Below are positions 51,995 through 64,000 of a stretch of 64,000 bases of DNA, piece after piece. The notes under the pieces are model-generated. The model had not been told where the DNA came from. It saw only the letters and a program-made list of their open reading frames with translations, and searched no databases. How positions within the stretch are numbered: the first letter of the stretch is position 1; every line of letters starts with the position of its first letter. This stretch comes from Klebsormidium nitens (Eukaryota > Streptophyta > Klebsormidiophyceae > Klebsormidiales > Klebsormidiaceae), in NCBI GenBank assembly GCA_000708835.1, contig DF237288.1:36505-100504 (forward strand), written 5' to 3'. The translations under genes and the position numbers were made by a program.

Positions 51995-54900
51995 ATGGAG
52001 GGTCTCATTGGGTTGTCAGAGCTGGTGGAGCAGGCGCAGGCGCTGCTGGGCGACGCCGACAGCTCAGGGGGCGCATCGACGTTCCTGCGGGTGGTGGCCC
52101 TGGGCAGCGTGGTGAGACAGCAGGCCGCGATGCAGCTCCAGTTGATTGCCAAGAACAGCGTGGAGATGCGCGGCCACAATGGCCAGACGGCCTGCCGCAT
52201 GCAAGATGAGCTTGGGTATGCAATTGACTGGTTGTCTCCACGTTGCGTGCAGGGCTCCGGCAAAACTGCGGTGCTCAACAGTCTCTTGGGATACCCGGTT
52301 CTGGTAAGCCTGTGGCCTGCCCCAGCTCAAACTGCAGCAAGATCTGCCCCTGTCCTTGCCTGCGCGCTCTCCTGCCCCCCTGCGCTCTGTTCTGCTGGCG
52401 TGTCTGATCCTTGAGGCCCTGGGGCCCTCTGTGGTGCAGCCTACCGGGAAGGTGGAGGGCGGAGCCACGCGCATACCGCTCGTGGTCAATGTGACGCGCA
52501 GCGGAGGGATGGGCGTGAGGGCAGTCCTGGGGAACAGGAGCTTGCTCACCGCAGGTTAGGGGATAGACCATCCCATCTGCAGCAGCTCCTCCGGGTGCAA
52601 TTGCCGGATGCGTGCATTGCTTAGGTTTGCGTGTGCGTATGTTGTTGGGTCGGGCCGCTTCTGCTGCTGATCCTGGGCCTGTGCGTGCTTGCTGCAGGGG
52701 AGATCCGGCGCGCGATCCAGGGCGAGATGAAGAAGGGGCTGCTGCCCAACGTCCTCAAGCGGGGCTCCAAGGACCTTGTGGAGCTCAGCGTCTCCGCAGC
52801 CGCAGGTGAGCGCTCCCCCCCGTGCGACGCGCCTGTACTGCCGCCTGCACGTGCTGGGGGTCGCTCCGGCTACCATGATTGAGCATGTTGGACCCGTTTG
52901 TTCATGGAGTCTTGGACCAGTTCTCCAATCAGCTGCTGCTAGGTTGTTCTCAAGAGTTGAACACGCTATGAGTTTGCAATTTGTTTCCTGCTTGAAATAT
53001 TGCTCTGGTACAAGTTGGCCCCGTCAGCCCCTCTCATTGTGCCTCTCTGCCCTGTGGCGTGTGCTCTGCAGCCCCTCCGCTCACGTTGGTTGATCTGCCG
53101 GGAATATTGGACAAAGCATCAGAACGTGATGATCTGGTGAGAGTCGTCATCCTTAGCACAATCTCCTTTCCAATCGAAGCGGGGAATGCATCAAGCGCTG
53201 TGCTTGGATCTGCACCCTGGCAGCCTTTGTCCCCCCATGCTTGCTGTCTCAGTCTGCTCTAACCCGCGTCCTTGCCACGTCGCAGGTCACTGAGTTTGCT
53301 GGCAGCAACGACGCCATCCTCCTTGTTGCTCTTCCTGCCCAGGCGGCCCCTGGGGTTGCCAACACGCGCGTCCTCCGCTTTGCCCAGGAGCTTGATCCAG
53401 ACGGTAAGCCTGCCCGCCCAGCGCTTCAGCAGCTCACAGCATTTCAGGCAGCCCACCTGCTTCTCCCATTGGCTGCGTTCCGTGCAGCCAACTACACCTG
53501 CCTGCCTGCATTCCCCTTGCCCCCAGCCTGTGTCTTCTGACGCTGCGCTGCGCGGTGCGCAGGGTCGCGTACGGTGGGCGTGCTGACGCGCGTGGACCAG
53601 GCTGCCGGGGATGCGCGCGCGCTGTCGGCCACGAGCGCGCTGCTGCAGGGGCAGGGCCCCGGGCTGAGCCGCGAGATCCCGTGGGTGGCCACCATCACCA
53701 AGGCGCAGGCGGACGTGAGCGCGGACGAGAGCCTGGCCGGGTCGTTCCAGGCGGAGCTGGACATGCTGCGCAACATCCTGGGCCGCGGCTCGCAGCTGCG
53801 CCTCGGCCGCACCGCGCTCATCGAGGCGCTCTTTGCCACCATCCGCAACAGGACCAAGCAGAAGATCCCCACGCTGCTCGCTGGGTGAGGGCCAGTGTGG
53901 AACATCTGAGGGCAAGGCCGCGCAGTTTTGCGCTCCTCACCTGCTCATGGTGTCAATGTCGTCCAGCCAAGGGGCATCTATCACGCAATTGTGGGGGAGC
54001 GAAGACACTGCCAATCTGTTTTGGAGGACCAATGGCATTTTAATTCTGCCTGGGAACAGATGCCATCGCGGAATCTGCTGCTTTGCACTGGGGTCTACTG
54101 CTAAGTCCTGAGACTTGTTCCAGGGGCACCTCTTGTGCGACCAGCAGCGCCCTCGTCTGTTGACACATGTTGTACGGCGCGTGCAGGCTCGAGGGGCGTT
54201 CTGCGCAAGTGGAGGAGGAGCTGGTGCGCCTGGGCGAGCGGCGCGCCACCACCAGCGAGGGCCACCGCGCCGTCGTGCTGGAGCTGGCGCGCGAGTTTGA
54301 CGACACCTTCAACCAGCACATTGAGTCGGGCGAGGTCAGCGCCCACCCACCGCCCACTGCCTCTCGCAAGCACCCCAGCAGAGCTTGCAGCGGCACACGC
54401 CTACGAAATGCTCATAGCCGTGGCACCGCATACTTTGGGGTCTGCTTGTGCCCTTCCGCTGCCCCCTACTCCTGGCTGAAGGCGGTTGCTTCGTGTTGTT
54501 GTGTGCAGGTGGGGGGTGCCAAGATGGTGTCCTCGTTTGAGACGAGCCTGCCCCAGCGCATCCGCCGCCTGCCGCTGGACGACCTCTTTGAGCTGGCCGC
54601 CATCAAGAAGGTGAGCCTCACCGCGTCCGGTTGCCCCCTGGGGCCCAGCAGCCCTGCTCGCACACAGCGGCACCTGCTGCGGCACCTGCACTACAGCTGA
54701 GTTCAAGGCTGAGCCTGGGTTGCGGGGGTGGTTGGCTGGCTGGTGCTGACTGCGGTGTGTGGGCGTGCAGCTGGTGGAGGAGGCGGACGGGTACCAGCCG
54801 TACCTGCTGTCCCCCGAGAAGGGCCTGCGCGCGCTGGTCAAGAAGTGCCTGGATCTGGCCAAGCCGCCGTCGCTGCAGTGCGTGGACGAGGTGCACCGCA

Positions 54901-57900
54901 CGCTGCTCGAGGTCGTCAGCGCGGCCGCCGCCGCCACGCCCGGCCTGAGCCGGTACCCGCCGCTGCGGCGCTGCATCGTGGAGCTGGCAAGCGGTGCGCT
55001 GGACGCGTATCGGTTGGAGGCCAAGACGATGGTGGTGGCGCTGGTGGACATGGAGCGCAGCTTCATCCACCCCACCAAGTTCCGCAAGCTCGTGCAGCGC
55101 CGCCTCGAGAAGCTCGCCTACGAGGAGGACATGAAGGAGACCGCCAAGACGCAGGAGCAGTCCCTGCTCTCCAAGGTGCGCGCGTCAGGTCATCGCGGGG
55201 CACAGGGGCGGCCATTGCTGTAGGCCGGCCATAATGATTCTCTGTAACCTGGGTTGGTTCCCGGTGTGCAACTTTTGGCAGTTCGTTATACAACACTGAT
55301 TGGAGCATCAGGGCTACGCTAGAAGGAATACAGTGAGGTTATACGTGCTGCTGACTCTCCTGGAGGAGTAGGGTTGCTAAGCGAAGGACCAAATATAATC
55401 ACAGCAGGTCACTGGCTTGTAGATGCCGTTCACGCTACCTTTGTTTGTCAGGCCGCTCAGGTCCGCCAGTACAACCTCGGGGCCTTAGTGACAAGTAGCT
55501 CATGTACGTTGGAAAGGACTTGAGCTGTTGCTCGGTCGACGCTTGAGCGTGGTGTTATCCGTGCAGATCACGGGGCGGCGGTCGACGAGCGAGAAGGCGG
55601 CGGAGGCGGGCAAGGGCGCGTCGCTCAAGGAGCAGAAGGAGGCGGCCAGCAGCAAGAGCACGCCGCCCACGACGCCCACCAAGGAGGCCAACAATACGCA
55701 AACCGGCTTCGTCAGCGGCCAGGAAATGATTGCAGGTGGGCACGCCCGCTGCCAGGGCCGCCTCTTGTGCAGCTTACACAGCATGTTGCATTCGTCTCCG
55801 CCCCTTTGAGACACACTATCGTTGCTTCCAGTGGTCCAATCCAGTTGATGTGCAGCGCTGAGCGCGGTGGTTTGTGCGTGGGTGCAGGCTACTTGTGGAA
55901 GAAGAGCTCCGACTCTAACTCGTGGAGCAAGCGCTGGTTCGTCTTGAACGGCAAGATTGGCAGGGTAAGCCCCCCCTCGTCACAGCCGTGCCAGTGCGCA
56001 GCGGGCAGGCTTGATCAGGCTGCGAGCTCGGGCCGGTGGTGCAAGATTTGTCATCGAGAGTGGGAATAAGTGTATGCGTGTGCATGTGCGTTCGTGCGTA
56101 TGTACGTGTGGGCGTCCGCGCGTGCGTGCCGTGGCTGCTGACGCGCGCGGGTGGTGGTGTGGCGGGTGCAGCTGGCGTACATGAAGAAGCCGGAGGACAA
56201 GTACTTCCGCGGCGTGGTCAAGCTGGAGGAGTGCATCGTGGAGGAGCTGGTGGACCGCGAGGACCTGCTGGACGGGCCCGAGAGCAGCGGCTCCACGGGG
56301 CCGGAGCCGGGCAAGGACGGCAAGCCCACGCGCCAGGTGCTGAAGAGCAGCTCCAGCCTCGGCCAGGCGCAGACGCTCGCCTTCCGCATCACCAACAAGA
56401 CGCCCTACAAGTCCGTCGTCAAGGGTGAGTAGCCCCGCGCCCCCCCCCCTCACGCCCGGCTGCGCGCCACACTGCTGCTGCGCACTGCCCTGGATCGCTG
56501 CGAGCCGCCTGCTTGCCTGCCGCTGAGGCCGTCTCCCGGCGGTGCTTGCAGTGCACAACTCGCTGCTGCTGCGCGCGGAGAACGCGGCGGAGAAGCAGGA
56601 GTGGGTGTCCAAGATGCGCGCCGTCGCCGCGCGCGCCTCGGGGGCCAAGGAGGTCGAGAGCGACGCCGACTCGGGCTACGACAACGAGGTATGCGCCCGC
56701 CCGCCGTACTTTTCCCACCCCCGTCGAGCCGTCTCGAGCAGCAGCCTCGCTGCTCCTGCCTGCTTGGTGTGGCAGTGGCGTGGTCGCCCGACGCTGACGC
56801 TCCTTTGGGCGGGTGTGGGTGCAGGAGCCTCCTGCTGCGGCGGCGCCTCCGGTTCGTGCGGTGCGGCCGGCTGACCCGGATGCGGAGCTGCGGCTGATGG
56901 GGTCCGAGGTGCGCGACTACGTGGACGCAGTGCTCGAGAACCTGGCCGCCAACATCCCCAAGGTGAGCGCGCCAGGGGTGCCGGAATGGGGTGGCCTGGA
57001 GCGCGGAGGCGCAGACAAAGCTCTCCCCACCCTGTTTTTGAACCGGTGGGGATCCTTCGGATTCGGCTTCATGCAAATCTGGTCCAAGTCGAAGCCACTG
57101 CTCGCAACAAACCTATGATGAAATGACTGCACACCACAGATTCACGGCTTCGGCAAGCAGATCGGCCGCAGCATCCAACGTCCTTAGAACCTGCACCGGA
57201 GTTACAGCATCACAGAGGCATTTCTGTGGGTGCGGCCCAGGATGTCTGGTGTGCATATGCGCGCATGCTCGGCCGACCGTGCGGCTGCGTCGTCACATTT
57301 GTTCGCCGTGGCTGGTGTGGTGCAGGCGGTGGTGTTTTGCCAGATCGAGCGCGCCAAGGAGACGCTGCTGAACAAGCTGTACAGCGGCATCAGCGCGCAG
57401 GCGGACACGGGCATCGACGGCCTGCTGCAGGAGGACGGCGAGGTGCGGCAGCAGCGCGAGCGCTTCATGCAGCAGAACGACGCGCTCAAGAAGCTGCAGC
57501 GCCAGCTCAGCATGCAGGAGGCCAAGGTCGCCATCGAGGGCGGGCCCGACCCAGGTACGCACGCACCGCGCGCAGCAGCCACGCAGGGTCTGTGCACGTC
57601 TGTGACGCACTCCCTCCAACCCTGTGGCGTGACATCCGTGCGCCTGCTTCCTCGTGCCCGCCCCTGAGCCGGCTTTCTTGGTGCAGGTGCGGAACCGGTT
57701 GAGGACAACAGCTGGCGGACGGCCTTCCGAGACGCCGGCCAGGACGGCAGCTACGCGGACGTGCCGCCCAGCCCGGTGGCCAACGGGGGGTCGCTCCCAA
57801 AGTCGCGCATGTCGCGGGAATATTCTGAACCAGTGCAACGAGAAGCACCAGCACCACCGCAAGTGTCGGAACCACAACCGCCGAAGTCCAAATCAAGATG

Positions 57901-57910
57901 GGGTTTTTAG
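51995..57910 (+). CDS. DRP2: DRP2-type dynamin-related GTPase with PH domain
   Basis: Seventeen exons join in phase to 925 residues: 51995-52111, 52253-52303, 52440-52554, 52698-52805, 53072-53136, 53286-53403, 53563-53884, 54187-54334, 54509-54610, 54771-55175, 55567-55735, 55888-55964, 56172-56424, 56552-56688, 56825-56962, 57326-57554, 57687-57910. Dynamins assemble into GTP-driven collars that cut membrane necks; plant DRP2 works in clathrin-mediated endocytosis and trans-Golgi or plate membrane traffic. Order seen: GTPase domain with P-loop LGSVGSGKT (36-44), DLPG (138-141) and TRVD (200-203), middle/stalk region, Lys/Thr/Pro linker, PH domain ([20 protein letters not shown] from about 574 to [12 protein letters not shown]), GED (about 745-835) and a Pro/Ser-rich tail ending KSKSRWGF. 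The PH domain has an acidic insert ([17 protein letters not shown]). TRVD replaces the usual TKxD. The first ATG fits the short DRP2 N-terminus. Confidence 0.94.
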
Positions 57911-58952
57911 AGGACCACTTATGACGTTTTTGGAATACAAGGGGACGTTGGTTGCTTCAAATGCGCAGCTCCCATACTATTGCTAGGTTCCAAGGTCCGG
58001 GAATGCACTCTGCTGGTTACCAAGACAATCAAGAGGTTGTATTTCATTTGAGTCCTGGCCCAGTCATCCTTCTACAAGATGTTGGGTGCATTCTGCTTGT
58101 TTGTGTTGAGTCTAGTGATGGGTTACTCTCGCCAACACACGCCACAATGATACATCCCTGATTGAAGGAGTGAATAATAGCTCGACTTGCTCTAGCTTGG
58201 CCTGCATGTCACTACGCCTCATGGTAGCCATGAACCCGGATTCGGTTGCATAGATAAAAGTTGGAATGCATGAGTAGATGGTTACTGATATGGTACAATC
58301 AATACATGAACTATTGTCGGTTTAAGGAGAATGCTGTAGTGACCAATTTGTTCTCCGGTTTTGCACGTTGGTCCTGGATATACATTTGGGGACCACTATG
58401 ATGCAAATGTGGCCGGAACTTGGGTTTCAATATATGGTCAAGTACTTGTGCATGTTTATCACTGATGCTCAATTAGTCAAAATGCTCTCATGCAGGGGCC
58501 GAGTGGCGATCGATCGCCGTTTCCCATGCAGGTTATGAAAGCGTGGAAAGAGTGTTTCAATTAGAGATTTTGATATTGCATGCTAATTGAAAAGCTAGGG
58601 CTACAAGGACAGAACAAGGTATTTTTAAGATGTGCGCGATCATGCATAGTACATATCTATATCTCATGATCAAAGATTAAAGCAATAAGAACGTGTGAAT
58701 TCGTTTGGATGTACACCCTATGCTGGCACGCATCTTAGGCCAGTGCCCAAGTATGTGGACCCATGGAGATGTAAGCCGGTATAGAGACCGAGTTTATTGT
58801 GACTTTTGAGTACGACGTGCTTGCCAGCCCGCATTGTAGTACGCGCACTTTTTCGTTTTAGGGGCATGCCATCGGTATGCTAGATTGTGTTGGTAATCGT
58901 TTTTCAGCATGCACTCTGAATATTCAAACAACTTAATTCAACCCAGGACGAT
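57911..58952. other. Convergent intergenic region, DRP2 / anthranilate synthase
   Basis: 1 kb AT-rich tail-to-tail spacer. I see no gene or clear signal; a plus-strand TGTAA near 58768 is far from the DRP2 stop. Confidence 0.5.
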
Positions 58953-61059
<2,107 letters not shown>

Positions 61060-61799
61060 TCGGTTGCTGAGCCGTTCATCATTTGGTTCACTTGGTACTA
61101 AACCACACAGAGTAGGCTGCCAGCAAAATTCAGAAGGTCAGTCCAATGAAAGAGGCGACACACAGCGCTTCCCATGTCAAAAAGCAAATGCCATTCCGTG
61201 TGCCAAGTGAGAAGACAATTAGCATTTGCCCAAACAGGGCCGCAAGCATTGGCATCTTGGCCCCACTTTTGTGTTTGACTGCACATTCTATCCAGTAAGA
61301 GGGTGTCTTTACCTCTTTCTGTATCCCGTAAACAGGGAGCTGCGCCTGGAGAAGTGCCCGCCCCCTTGCGTGCCTGGTACCTTCTCCTTGGAAGTGGTGA
61401 AACAGGTATTGAGTTTGACCACGCTCGACTCCGAGGCTCTGGCAAATCTAGAACCCGGACGACGTTGCAAGCTTGACAAGCCGCCTCCATCGAAGGGCCG
61501 TTGCTGCGGTGAATGACGTGAGAATTAATTCTGTCCCGTCGTTTCTGGATACAAGTTTAGGAACTTCTAGAAATGATGTCCTGGCCCCGTCATGGCCCCT
61601 TCAGTTTATATTTGCGGCAGCCGCCTACACTACACTAGACCAGCGTTGCGAGCTTGGGGTTTGAAGTTCCTGACACAATCATCATGAGGCTGCTGCATCA
61701 GAGTGCCTGGCTGCCATCAGAATGAATGTGACAACTGACGAAGAGGAGCCAACTCAGGCCAACTCGTTAGGGCGCCGTCATTTTGTAATTGGTAGTAGG
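61060..61799. other. Intergenic, promoter side of anthranilate synthase
   Basis: 740 bases upstream of the anthranilate synthase start. Overlapping ORFs of 96 (+) and 130 (-) codons have no family resemblance and no splice partners, so I call no gene. Confidence 0.45.
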
Positions 61800-62252
61800 T
61801 ACCCCCCCATATTTAATTCGACCATTTTCGAAAGTGGTCCTGCGCCGAGGGGCCCCAAGCCCCCCCCCCCTCCCCGCCCTGCCACATAAGAGCCGGGCAG
61901 TGTAGCCAAAGGTCCAGCCAAAGCAGCAAACCGGATTAAGTCAACGTTTTTAACTGTATAATACTGGCAAACGGTCGTATATATCCCTCTCTTTTTGAAA
62001 TTTGAAAGCAAAACAGCCCCGCAGGGCAGCTTTTCAGGAATTTGCGATCCAATTTGACTGTTTTGATGCTCATTTGTAGGATCGATACATAGATATGTTG
62101 GTGAACGTGGCTCATAAGACCCTCTGCACGGAAGCCTCAAGCGGTCCCCCCATGGGGGCCCCGAATCTCAGAATGCCCTTAAAGCCCCCCCCCCCTCCCG
62201 CCCTGGATCACCAATAGCTGGCCCTACGTACCCAAATAAATATGGGGGGGTA
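61800..62252. mobile_element. 453-bp element with perfect 16-base terminal inverted repeats, MITE-like
   Basis: TACCCCCCCATATTTA at 61800-61815 is the exact reverse complement of TAAATATGGGGGGGTA at 62237-62252. Inside, a C-tract block (AAGCCCC... TCCC CGCCCTG) occurs at about 61857-61881 and again in direct orientation at about 62180-62204, each after a GGGGCCCC. A 120-codon minus-strand ORF crosses the left end but looks non-coding. AGGTA lies outside the left arm and inside the sequence just past the right arm, not a clean target duplication. A non-autonomous transposon is the best reading. Confidence 0.45.
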
Positions 62253-62344
62253 ATAGGTATCAGGTACAAACTGACGGTTATTGAGGTATGTATATTATGT
62301 GACTGTATCAGTGTTTAACGCGCCGCGCACGCGCCAGGTACAAA

Positions 62345-62437
62345 GTGCGGCTGGCGTCGGGATTTGTGCGGCTGGCAGCAGGCCAGCCGCCCACCTTTGT
62401 GCGGCGGAATTTGGGACACAGCCGCACACTGTGTGCG
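62345..62437. repeat. GTGCGGCTGGC cluster with hairpins
   Basis: GTGCGGCTGGC occurs at 62345-62355 and 62366-62376. The inverse GCCAGCCGC follows at 62382-62390, and the palindrome CGCACACTGTGTGCG at 62423-62437. Related GCCGCACAC sequence appears again near 63018. No coding sequence is supported here. Confidence 0.5.
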
Positions 62438-63450
62438 CCTATGATGCAAGCTTGTGCCCGGAGCCCAGGCTCTTATGGGCCAAAATGCATAAAAGACGGC
62501 TCTGAACCGGCTTCAAGCAACGTTTACCGGGAACTACAGTCCTCAGTGATTGATATATAGAACGCGTCTCCGTCCGAGCATTGTGCCCGGGCCCCGGTCC
62601 CTTGCCAGCTAGCTCAGCTTGCCTTCTATAGGCAGACGAACGCCCCCATACATTTACTTCCCGGCTGAATAATTCCCGTATAAATATAGCCATATCGACG
62701 TGCCTTTTAAGACCTTTGCTATATATGTAGGCTTTACTTAATATGCGATAAGCCACTGCTTATAATGGTGTCGCACTTGCTTATGTAGCGTCAGCATGCA
62801 TATATGTGCCGGAGGCTTTTTACAGCTTCAAACAAAGAGCTATAACGTGCTCCTTATAACTCCGCGCAAAAAGCATCCTAGGTGGCGCATTTTGGTTGCA
62901 AATCAGAACGGTTAAGAAACGGACCCCTGAAACCTAGCGCGAAGACCCTGGGTTTGGGTTCAGGAGTCTAACTTCTGGCTCAACCCAGAAAGTGTGCGGC
63001 ACTTTTAGAGGGCAGCCGCCGCACACTGGTGCGCGGCGCTCGCAGGCCCGTATGCCCACTTTTGTGCGCCACGGATTTAGGGGGTTGTTAATCACTGGAC
63101 TGTATGTCGAGTGTGTGTGCGGACAGTGCCAGGTGGGCCCATACCTAACAACATAGGACAGCCCCTCGGGGGTGTATCGAATCAGATTCTTCAAGCATGG
63201 ATTGTCTGCAACGAGCACTCGATTCTTAAATTTTGGCGCGGTCCCCGATCAGCTGTCGAAAGTCGGCTACATTTGCAGGCACTGGCACTTTAGGCACCGC
63301 TCGAAGGGAGGGTTTCTGTCGTACGAGCGGTACCGTACCAGCGCCGTGCAAGGGACCGGGGTAGCCGACTTAAATTGACAGCTGGACGGCCAGTCAAAGG
63401 GAAGACGCGAGTGCGCGCGCAGGCGAAGCTGCTTTGGCAGGGGCGAAGCG
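62438..63450. other. Intergenic, no gene seen
   Basis: About 1 kb with only short ORFs. It contains a second patch of GCCGCCGCACAC/TGGTGCGCGGC sequence near 63015-63040, similar in style to the cluster at 62345. Nothing else can be assigned. Confidence 0.4.
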
Positions 63451-63711
63451 GCCGCCGGGTGAATACGGCGAAAGTTGAGCTGTTTGCTCAGAAGATCATG
63501 ATCGAAGGTGAGCCAACGTGGCGCCGGGTGAATACGGCTGCTGTGAAGGCAGTTGTGCTCATGTGTTTTGAGCTGGGCAAACGTGCCATAGGCCGCCGCC
63601 AGGTGAATATGGCACTGAGGTGTTGATCACCTCTTGAGGTGATTGCGTGCGGCTGATGCGCTGTATGTAGCTCGACTTTTGAAAGATGCAGGGAGCGCCG
63701 GGTGAATACGG
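63451..63711 (+). repeat. Four spaced copies of a GCCGGGTGAATACGG motif
   Basis: Copies at 63451-63468 (GCCGCCGGGTGAATACGG), 63521-63537 (GCGCCGGGTGAATACGG), 63595-63612 (GCCGCCAGGTGAATATGG) and 63695-63711 (GCGCCGGGTGAATACGG) are separated by about 70, 74 and 99 bases. The first three fall in one 83-codon frame and would read as an RRVNTA/RRQVNMA protein repeat; the fourth is beyond its stop, so the repeat is probably a DNA feature. The spacers are not obviously alike. Confidence 0.65.
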
Positions 63712-64000
63712 TTGGTGATTATTGGTGTCGATTCACAATCGCAGGCCAGTATGTGGTCCACATCGTGGCCAACGGCTCGGAATCATGTCACACAGTGTGC
63801 CAGCAAGCGAAGATATCAGTGGTGTGCTGTGCGGGCAGAGTTCTGGAGAGAGTGGACAGTGAAAAGCAGAGACCGGCTGGGCAAGAGCGGAATGGTAGGT
63901 GATAAGAGGATAATGTTTCCCAGCATTCTGGTGATTGATTGCTGGGTATTACGAAGTATACGGTGGGTTTGGGTGGGAACGAAAAACAATGGCGCCTAAG
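63712..64000. other. Window end, no gene seen
   Basis: A 95-codon and a 66-codon ORF overlap here in two frames. Neither resembles a known family, and they cannot be judged without the following sequence. Confidence 0.35.

Noticed and set aside
61098..61516. Overlapping ORFs of 130 (-) and 96 (+) codons
   Set aside because: No conserved motif, no splice partner, and each overlaps the other; expected by chance in GC-rich DNA.
63375..63626. 83-codon ORF with RRVNTA-like repeats as a gene
   Set aside because: The repeat continues past the stop in another frame, so it is better described as DNA repeats.

Overview
The window is a piece of a eukaryotic nuclear genome, most likely from a green alga (Chlorophyta, perhaps a trebouxiophyte). 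The evidence is dense short GT-AG introns with near-invariant GCAG acceptors, GC-rich exons against more AT-rich intergenic DNA, chloroplast-type genes (an OEP37-like envelope channel and a plastid-type anthranilate synthase beta subunit), a plant-type DRP2 dynamin, and TGTAA elements downstream of several stops. The lineage below 'green alga' is inference. There are no bacterial operons, CRISPR arrays or prophages, and I found no tRNA or rRNA gene.

I reconstructed eleven protein genes by joining exons in phase. From left to right they are: a STE20/germinal-centre-type kinase (-, 3' end off the window); an ABC1/UbiB kinase fused to a class-C beta-lactamase-like domain (+); an unassigned coiled-coil protein (+); the mitochondrial insertase OXA1 (-); the FACT histone chaperone SPT16 (+, 27 exons); the CCR4-NOT scaffold NOT1 (+, 26 exons); a Rubisco-LSMT-like SET methyltransferase (-); a Gemin2/SIP1 snRNP-assembly factor (+, interrupted by a 633-N gap); an OEP37-like channel (-); a DRP2-type dynamin with PH domain (+); and anthranilate synthase beta (-). 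They form no single pathway. They are housekeeping genes, several arranged head-to-head: kinase/ABC1K, OXA1/SPT16, SET/Gemin2 and OEP37/DRP2.

The rest is intergenic. Notable pieces are a 153-bp AT-rich inverted-repeat element near 2.6 kb, a 19-bp direct repeat in the SPT16 promoter, hairpins built on GACTC/GAGTC at 19.0 and 28.2-28.4 kb, and a gene-free last 3 kb. That last stretch holds a 453-bp element bounded by perfect 16-bp inverted repeats and four copies of a GCCGGGTGAATACGG-type motif.

I found no convincing new multi-gene system. The best leads are the intact kinase-hydrolase fusion, the orphan coiled-coil gene, the inserted Gemin2, the probably artificial assembly gap and the repeats of the last 3 kb.
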